A stretch of 64,000 nucleotides of DNA from Chryseobacterium indologenes. Lineage in GTDB: Bacteria > Bacteroidota > Bacteroidia > Flavobacteriales > Weeksellaceae. The stretch is taken from the NCBI RefSeq assembly GCF_018362995.1, contig NZ_CP074372.1, positions 1 through 64,000 of the forward strand, written 5' to 3'. Position 1 is the stretch's first letter; every line of letters begins with the position of its first letter. Under the pieces are notes generated by a model that was given only the letters and a program-made list of their open reading frames with translations, was not told the DNA's origin and ran no database searches. Below are positions 59,218 through 64,000 of the stretch, piece by piece. Position numbers and translations under genes: made by a program.

Positions 59218-59627
59218 TGAAACAAAAGATATTTAAGTGTAAGTTGGTATACTATTTAGCAGTAATCACCAGCTTATTACTTTTCATAATATCAGCATTT
59301 TTGGTTCTTGAAATATTTAATGATTTTAGTTTATTGAAAACATTATTTATTGGTATTTCGTTAGTTATCAATTCATTTGCATTTGTCAATTTAGTTGAAA
59401 AATATGATAAAGCTATTTTGTTCCTGAATCTTAGTCTGTTTTTATCCATAATGAGTTTAGGTTATCCTTTATTACTTGGATTTTTAAATGGATATTATAT
59501 TGTAGGACATTTTACTTTTAAATTTTTAATTGTATTGATATTGAGTTTACTGATTGTAAACCTATTTAAGGTGAAAAGATATAAGGGCGTTAACGAAATA
59601 GAAAATATAGGAAAACACGAAGATTAA
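59217..59627 (+). CDS. Small polytopic membrane protein
   Basis: The family was not recognised. The 136-residue product has about four hydrophobic spans (about 10-33, 38-60, 65-85 and 95-120) and a Lys-rich end. It starts on the last base of the DegT stop codon (TAATG), so translation is coupled. It lies 9 bp before galE, so it is part of the same unit. A role linked to the sugar cluster, for example flipping or membrane placement, is only an inference. Confidence 0.7.
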   Translation: MKQKIFKCKLVYYLAVITSLLLFIISAFLVLEIFNDFSLLKTLFIGISLVINSFAFVNLVEKYDKAILFLNLSLFLSIMSLGYPLLLGFLNGYYIVGHFTFKFLIVLILSLLIVNLFKVKRYKGVNEIENIGKHED

Positions 59628-59636
59628 AAAATAAAA

Positions 59637-60659
59637 ATGGCAATACTTGTTACGGGAGGACTTGGATATATCGGTTCTCATACGGTGGTAGAACTTATCA
59701 ATAGTGGCTTTGAAGTAGTTATTGTAGACGATTTGTCCAATACGGAAAGGTTTATTTTAAAAAATATAGAAGAAATTACAGGTAAAAAGCCGGCTTTTTA
59801 TCCTTTTGATCTAAGAAGGAAAGAACTTCTTACTCAGGTTTTTGATGCCCATCAGATCGATGGCTGTATCAATTTTGCAGCTTCTAAAGCAGTAGGAGAG
59901 AGCCAGATAAAACCTGTAGACTACTATGAGAATAATTTATTCTCACTGATAAATATTCTTCAGGAATTTAAAGTAAGAGAAATTTCCAACTTTATTTTCA
60001 GTTCATCCTGTACAGTATACGGGCAGGCAGATGTAATGCCGATTGATGAAAATACTCCTTTAAAAGTACCTGAAAGTGTGTATGGGAAAACAAAACAAAT
60101 GGGAGAACAGATCCTGATTGATTTTGCAAATGCCTATCAACGTAAAATTTCGTTATTAAGATATTTTAACCCGATCGGAGCTCATCCTTCTGCAAAACTT
60201 GGAGAACTGCCGATAGGAGTTCCTAATAACCTGGTACCTTATGTGATGCAGACGGCTTCAGGAGTACGCGAGAAACTGAATGTTTGGGGAGATGATTATG
60301 CTACAGAGGACGGGACAGCCGTTCGTGACTATATTTATGTTGTTGACCTGGCTAAGGCACACGTTGCAGCTTTAAAAAAACTGATGGAAGACTCTTCACC
60401 TGAAGCTGTGATTGATACCTACAACTTGGGAACAGGAAAAGGTTCATCTGTGCTGGAAGTGGTGAAAGCATTTGAAAAGGCCAATAATGTAGAAGTGCCG
60501 TATCAGATCTGTGCCAGAAGAGAAGGAGATATCACTATTGCGTATGCCAACGCTGAAAAGGCCGAAAAAGAACTCAACTGGAAGTCTGAAACCTCTCTGG
60601 AAGAATCTTTAAGAACGGTTTGGGAATGGCAGAAATATTTAAATACAAGGAATGTATAA
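59637..60659 (+). CDS. galE: UDP-glucose 4-epimerase
   Basis: GalE interconverts UDP-glucose and UDP-galactose. The 340-residue SDR protein has the NAD GxxGxxG (TGGLGYIGSHTVV, 6-18), the catalytic Ser block SSSCTVYG (about 122-129), Tyr-x3-Lys (ESVYGKTK, about 146-153) and the substrate-binding LRYFNPIGAH (about 179-188). Standard length. It lies 9 bp after the membrane-protein gene and probably ends this transcript; no clear hairpin follows. Confidence 0.95.
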   Translation: MAILVTGGLGYIGSHTVVELINSGFEVVIVDDLSNTERFILKNIEEITGKKPAFYPFDLRRKELLTQVFDAHQIDGCINFAASKAVGESQIKPVDYYENNLFSLINILQEFKVREISNFIFSSSCTVYGQADVMPIDENTPLKVPESVYGKTKQMGEQILIDFANAYQRKISLLRYFNPIGAHPSAKLGELPIGVPNNLVPYVMQTASGVREKLNVWGDDYATEDGTAVRDYIYVVDLAKAHVAALKKLMEDSSPEAVIDTYNLGTGKGSSVLEVVKAFEKANNVEVPYQICARREGDITIAYANAEKAEKELNWKSETSLEESLRTVWEWQKYLNTRNV

Positions 60660-60808
60660 TTTCAATGGTTATGAAATTTTCCTGACTATATGAAAGAACA
60701 GGTAAAGAACGAATTATATAAACAAATTACAAAACACCTTCCCTGAATCTTTTGTTTTATCCTTTAAAAAGACATTTAATTCAGAGAAGTTTTTAATTCA
60801 AAATTAAT

Positions 60809-61261
60809 ATGAAGACACAGAGAATAGGGATTACATTTTCCTCATTTGACTTATTACACGCTGGCCACATCAAAATGCTTGAAGAAGCTAAAACGGTATG
60901 TGACTATTTAATCGTTGGACTTCAGATCGACCCTTCCCACGATCGTCCCAACAAAAATAAGCCAAGCCAGACTATCGTTGAAAGGTATATCCAGCTGAAA
61001 GCAGTAAATGCTGTGGATGAGATCATTCCTTATTATACAGAAGAAGATCTATTGGATATTTTAAAATCATTTGTGATTGATGTAAGAATCATTGGGGATG
61101 ATTATATGGACAAAGACTTTACAGGTAAGAAATACTGTGAAGAAAAAGGAATTGAGATCTTTTATAACAAAAGAGACCATAGGTTTTCCACCAGTGATCT
61201 AAGAAGAAGAATCTATGAGGCTGAAAAAGAAAAAGATTCCAAAGCTGAACCTGTAAAATAA
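60809..61261 (+). CDS. Adenylyltransferase/cytidyltransferase family protein (TagD-like)
   Basis: The 150-residue nucleotidyltransferase has the HxGH motif (H17-AGH20 in FDLLHAGHIKMLEEA) and the C-terminal ISSTxxR-like FSTSDLRRRI (about 127-136). Its size agrees with glycerol-3-phosphate cytidylyltransferase (TagD) rather than CoaD. It would activate a phosphorylated alcohol or sugar to its CDP or ADP form. It sits near galE and the DegT aminotransferase, pointing to surface-glycan precursor synthesis. A terminator follows. Confidence 0.87.
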   Translation: MKTQRIGITFSSFDLLHAGHIKMLEEAKTVCDYLIVGLQIDPSHDRPNKNKPSQTIVERYIQLKAVNAVDEIIPYYTEEDLLDILKSFVIDVRIIGDDYMDKDFTGKKYCEEKGIEIFYNKRDHRFSTSDLRRRIYEAEKEKDSKAEPVK

Positions 61262-61298
61262 ATTTTCAGCAAAATATATCAGGAATTATAGATAACAA

Positions 61299-61336
61299 AC
61301 AGTTGTAAACAAGAGTTTTACAGCTGTTTTTTTATT
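61299..61336 (+). terminator. Terminator after the cytidyltransferase-like gene
   Basis: ACAGTTGTAAA (61299-61309) pairs with TTTACAGCTGT (61317-61327) with one wobble, and a T7 run follows. Confidence 0.85.
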
Positions 61337-61399
61337 TTGCCGGAAGCAGCTGGAAATTACATTTTAAGAATATGAAATTACTTCTTTTAGCTATATTTT

Positions 61400-62392
61400 C
61401 TATTTAAAGTCTTTGTCAATGAGATTCAGAAAGTCAAAAAACATTTCTTTCCAATGGCTTATTTTGGTTCCGTCTTCTTTTATTTCTTCAAAATTATGAT
61501 TGCAGTTCAGATAAACTTTGCTTTTCAGATTCGTTTTTCTGTGACGGATAAATTCTGTGGTAATTAAATCACTGGTTTCTACAGGTACTTTATCATCATG
61601 GCTTCCAATGGTGACGAAGATGGGAATTTTTAACTTCAGAAGATTTTCTATAGGAGGTTCGTTTATTGCAACATTCCATTTGTAGGTATCGCCATTAAAA
61701 TAATCTTTTATCGAGTCAGGATTTTGATAAATTTCATTATAACCTTTCATCAATTCATCAATTTTATCCTGAGCCTGGCTGGCACTTAATTTCCCTTCCA
61801 GCATTTGTCTTCTGGTAAAAAGTATATCATTAAATATCTGAGGTGTTGCATTCCCTGCTGAAAAGCAAATATGGGTGATGTTTTTATTGATAGCAGCTAG
61901 CTTTGCTACCACGTCACTACCTTCAGAATGTCCAAGCACAGCGATTGTTTTAGCATTGGGGTAAATTCTTTTCTTTATGAAATTAACAACTTTATCGGCA
62001 ACTTCAGCTCTGTCTAACACATTATTCCTTCGTGTAAATGTTAGGGAAGGTGTATAATTATTTAATGTTTTTGAGTAATAGGGAAGTCCAATTTTCTGTA
62101 TATAAACGAATGCATAATCTTTTGGAAACTCTGCCATTAATTTTTTTGGATAGTTATTGTAACAGCAAGGTTCTGTATCATCACCATTAACCATAGGTAA
62201 ATCACCACTTCCCTGCAGATAGATGAACACTTTTTCCTTTGGTAAATTATCTGCAGTATAGATATAAAAACGTACTGTGTCACTTTTATCAGGAATAATG
62301 TATTCTTTTAATTTTTGTTTTTCAGGAGTCTGTGCCAATAGAAAGATTGGAAAAAGGAGTAGGATCAACAGGGTTCTTTGAAATAGATTCAT
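61400..62392 (-). CDS. Alpha/beta hydrolase, secreted
   Basis: The 330-residue product has a signal peptide (RTLLILLLFPIFLLAQ) and an alpha/beta hydrolase fold: oxyanion region KVFIYLQGSGDLP (about 55-67), the nucleophile elbow LGHSEGSD (about 153-160, catalytic Ser), an Asp-bearing strand (FVTIGSHDDKVP, about 270-281) and a late His (NCNHNFEEI, about 306-314). An acylaminoacyl peptidase or esterase is likely, with substrate unknown. A single gene between two terminators. Confidence 0.85.
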   Translation of the reverse strand: MNLFQRTLLILLLFPIFLLAQTPEKQKLKEYIIPDKSDTVRFYIYTADNLPKEKVFIYLQGSGDLPMVNGDDTEPCCYNNYPKKLMAEFPKDYAFVYIQKIGLPYYSKTLNNYTPSLTFTRRNNVLDRAEVADKVVNFIKKRIYPNAKTIAVLGHSEGSDVVAKLAAINKNITHICFSAGNATPQIFNDILFTRRQMLEGKLSASQAQDKIDELMKGYNEIYQNPDSIKDYFNGDTYKWNVAINEPPIENLLKLKIPIFVTIGSHDDKVPVETSDLITTEFIRHRKTNLKSKVYLNCNHNFEEIKEDGTKISHWKEMFFDFLNLIDKDFK

Positions 62393-62547
62393 AGGTTATT
62401 TTTAGTTTTAGAAAATAGATCTGTATTTTTCTTGAGTACTCTCTTTTTCTTTTTATGGGATAAATATAAACCTTTTAGCCTTATTGTCAGATGTTTATCT
62501 TTATATTTTACAAATTTATATTTAATCAAGCAAGTAAGCATTAATAA

Positions 62548-62577
62548 AAAATCCCGAAAAGTACTTTTCGGGATTTT
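62548..62577. terminator. Terminator of the right-edge barrel gene
   Basis: A perfect 30-bp palindrome (62548-62577, AAAATCCCGAAAAGT on each arm) lies 13 bp after the partial gene's stop. Read on the minus strand it is followed by TTTATTAATG. Confidence 0.88.
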
Positions 62578-62589
62578 ATTTTTGTTGTA

Positions 62590-64000
62590 TTACATCGGAC
62601 CGCCTTGTTGGTCGTCTCCGGCTGCATTGGAATTGATATCCTTTTTCTTTTTAGGCTGATCTACTTTTTCACCCTGTTTGAATCTATAGGTTAAAGAAAC
62701 AGAAAACTGTCTTGGCTGCCACTGCATATAGTTTCTTCGGGTATAATCCTCATTGAAACTGAGTACTTCTCTGCTTCTTGTATTGAAGATATCCTGGATG
62801 TTGAAGGAAATTGTTCCGTCTCCTTTCCAGATCGTTTTGGAAGCACCAAGGTTCAGCGCATACATATCCTCCGTATTTTGGTTGGCAGATTTCTGAGCTC
62901 CTCTATAGAATCCCTGCAGCTGTACACTTAACGTTTTATCAAGTTTAAATGTCGTATTAAGACGTGCTCTTGTAGAGAAACCATCTCCGGTAAAGTCCAT
63001 ATTACGGGTTTGTTTCTGCTTATTCTTATCAAGAGCATCATAATAAGCAATTCCGGTTGTTTTATATCCAAACATGTCTAAGCTCCCCATTATTTTTAAC
63101 CACGCAAACGGGTCATAGGTAAAGTTCAGATCCAAACCATAACGTTCGTCATTTCCAAGATTGATAGGTTTTGTATAGAATACTCCAAGGTTTTCATCAG
63201 GTCTGTAGACCAGCATTTTAGTATCGTCAGTAGCGTGTCTGTAATATAAGGTAGGGTTAATCGTAAACTTTTTTCTTGTAATATTATATCCTACTTCAAA
63301 TGAATCTACATAAGATGGATTAAGATCTATATTTCCTTCAAAAATATTCTGGCTGTTGCTGTAATTCGGGAAAGGAACCATGAAGAAAGATCTTGGTCTG
63401 TCTATCCTACGGGAATAATTAACTAAAATTTGGTTGTTCTTAGATACATCATAGCTTAAGAATACACTTGGAAATAAATTGTTGTAGTTCTTTGTTTTAT
63501 TTAATTGCGGATCATTAGGATTTTGATTGATGTAATTGATCTTTACATTGGAAAGTTCATCTCTTAAACCGAGCTGATAAGCAAATTTTTCTCCGATTTT
63601 ACTCTTAAACTGTAAATAGAAAGCATTGAAGATCTCTCTGTAATCCGTATCGTTATTATAGTTTGGAATATAAGGATTATTGGACGTGCTGCTTACAAAA
63701 TTATTATAAGTATTATCATTCACATCCAATCTGTATCCTGCTTCAATCTTAGACTGTTCTCCTATTGGTAATTCGTAGTCTGCTTTCCCGATAATCGTTT
63801 TGCTTACAGAATGTCTTCTGGTAATATCCTGTGCATCCGGAAGCAGGTCATTGGTTTCAAGAATGTCTGCATTATTGTTACTTCTGTTTCTCTGTAAACT
63901 TAATGATACTGATAAATTCTGACCGTTGTCATCAAATTTGTGGTCTACACCTACATCTCCCTGGAAGGCAAGGTTATTAAATATCGTTTTAGATTCTCTT
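62590..64000 (-). CDS. TonB-dependent receptor-like outer membrane beta-barrel protein (partial)
   Basis: The frame is open from the stop at 62590 through the right edge, so only the C-terminal about 470 residues are visible. They show alternating aromatic beta-strands of an OMP_b-brl_3-type barrel (NQILVNYSRRIDRPRSFFMVPFPNYSN, FEVGYNITRKKFTINPTLYYRH) and a C-terminal strand FSVSLTYRFKQG followed by a Lys/Pro/Gln-rich tail. The N-terminal carboxypeptidase-like and plug domains must lie beyond 64000. A TTG at 63729 could be taken for a start but is internal. Ligand is unknown. Confidence 0.88.
   Translation of the reverse strand, partial: RESKTIFNNLAFQGDVGVDHKFDDNGQNLSVSLSLQRNRSNNNADILETNDLLPDAQDITRRHSVSKTIIGKADYELPIGEQSKIEAGYRLDVNDNTYNNFVSSTSNNPYIPNYNNDTDYREIFNAFYLQFKSKIGEKFAYQLGLRDELSNVKINYINQNPNDPQLNKTKNYNNLFPSVFLSYDVSKNNQILVNYSRRIDRPRSFFMVPFPNYSNSQNIFEGNIDLNPSYVDSFEVGYNITRKKFTINPTLYYRHATDDTKMLVYRPDENLGVFYTKPINLGNDERYGLDLNFTYDPFAWLKIMGSLDMFGYKTTGIAYYDALDKNKQKQTRNMDFTGDGFSTRARLNTTFKLDKTLSVQLQGFYRGAQKSANQNTEDMYALNLGASKTIWKGDGTISFNIQDIFNTRSREVLSFNEDYTRRNYMQWQPRQFSVSLTYRFKQGEKVDQPKKKKDINSNAAGDDQQGGPM

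Noticed and set aside
60690..60746. 18-codon ORF between galE and the cytidyltransferase-like gene
   Set aside because: Too short, no promoter or conserved pattern; could be a gene remnant but cannot be supported.
61372..61407. 11-codon ORF resembling the start of a signal peptide (MKLLLLAIFSI)
   Set aside because: It stops at once and overlaps the end of the antisense hydrolase gene; chance in AT-rich DNA is likely.
1..64000. tRNA, rRNA, CRISPR array, prophage or transposase genes
   Set aside because: Looked for by eye on both strands; none seen. The repeats found are dispersed and lack CRISPR-like regular spacing.

Overview
The window looks like chromosomal DNA of a flavobacterium in the Weeksellaceae, most probably Chryseobacterium or a close relative. 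The evidence is AT-rich DNA, promoters of the Bacteroidota type (TTG, about 20 nt, TAnnTTTG), almost no Shine-Dalgarno sequences, a SusC/SusD starch locus, a protease with a type IX secretion C-terminal domain, lipoproteins with acidic residues after the lipid cysteine, and a short Cys-rich 'bacteriocin-like' peptide of a kind I associate with Chryseobacterium. Base 1 is the first base of the dnaA start codon, so this is probably the start of a complete chromosome numbered from dnaA, and oriC itself is not visible.

Layout. 1-3.2 kb: dnaA, a low-molecular-weight tyrosine phosphatase, an NTF2-like secreted protein and an RsmI-like methyltransferase. 3.4-6 kb: three poorly characterised genes (DUF4349, DUF2891, DUF962). 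6-11.1 kb: an AraC regulator followed by a complete tripartite efflux system (TolC, HlyD, MFS). 11.5-17.3 kb: a TonB-dependent receptor, a methyltransferase, a membrane protein and metG. 17.6-30.5 kb: a starch/maltodextrin utilisation locus (SusC, SusD, SusE, GH97, GH13, NTF2-like protein, SLC45-like MFS), interrupted by an antisense sterol-desaturase-family gene. 30.5-31.6 kb: a repeat-rich scar holding a nonsense-mutated gene. 31.6-33.1 kb: a pirin, an FMN reductase and a tiny promoter-to-terminator unit. 33.2-39.6 kb: purM, purN, purH, purD and guaA. 39.6-50 kb: a GNAT-nitrilase fusion, a Cys-rich leader peptide, an ABC1 kinase, a DEAD-box-family helicase, TPR, SGNH and lipocalin-like proteins, and an iron alcohol dehydrogenase. 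49.6-51.5 kb: an HxlR regulator divergent from lpdA with an obvious operator. 51.7-58 kb: three small envelope proteins, ppc and a T9SS subtilase. 58-61.3 kb: a sugar-nucleotide cluster (DegT aminotransferase, membrane protein, galE, cytidylyltransferase-like). 61.4-64 kb: an alpha/beta hydrolase and a TonB-receptor-like barrel that runs off the right edge.

How the genes work together. SusC/D/E would bind and import maltodextrin across the outer membrane. The GH97 and GH13 enzymes would cut it to glucose or maltose in the periplasm, and the MFS carrier would bring the products in. No regulator lies beside the locus. The purine block supplies five steps: purM, purN, purD, the bifunctional purH, and guaA.

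The least ordinary content is between genes. At least five families of short palindromic or inverted-repeat elements are scattered through the gaps, and one family has five copies in the same orientation. Several genes have a TAnnTTTG box only 4-5 nt before the ATG, which predicts leaderless mRNAs. I found no tRNA, rRNA, CRISPR array, prophage or insertion sequence with a transposase.
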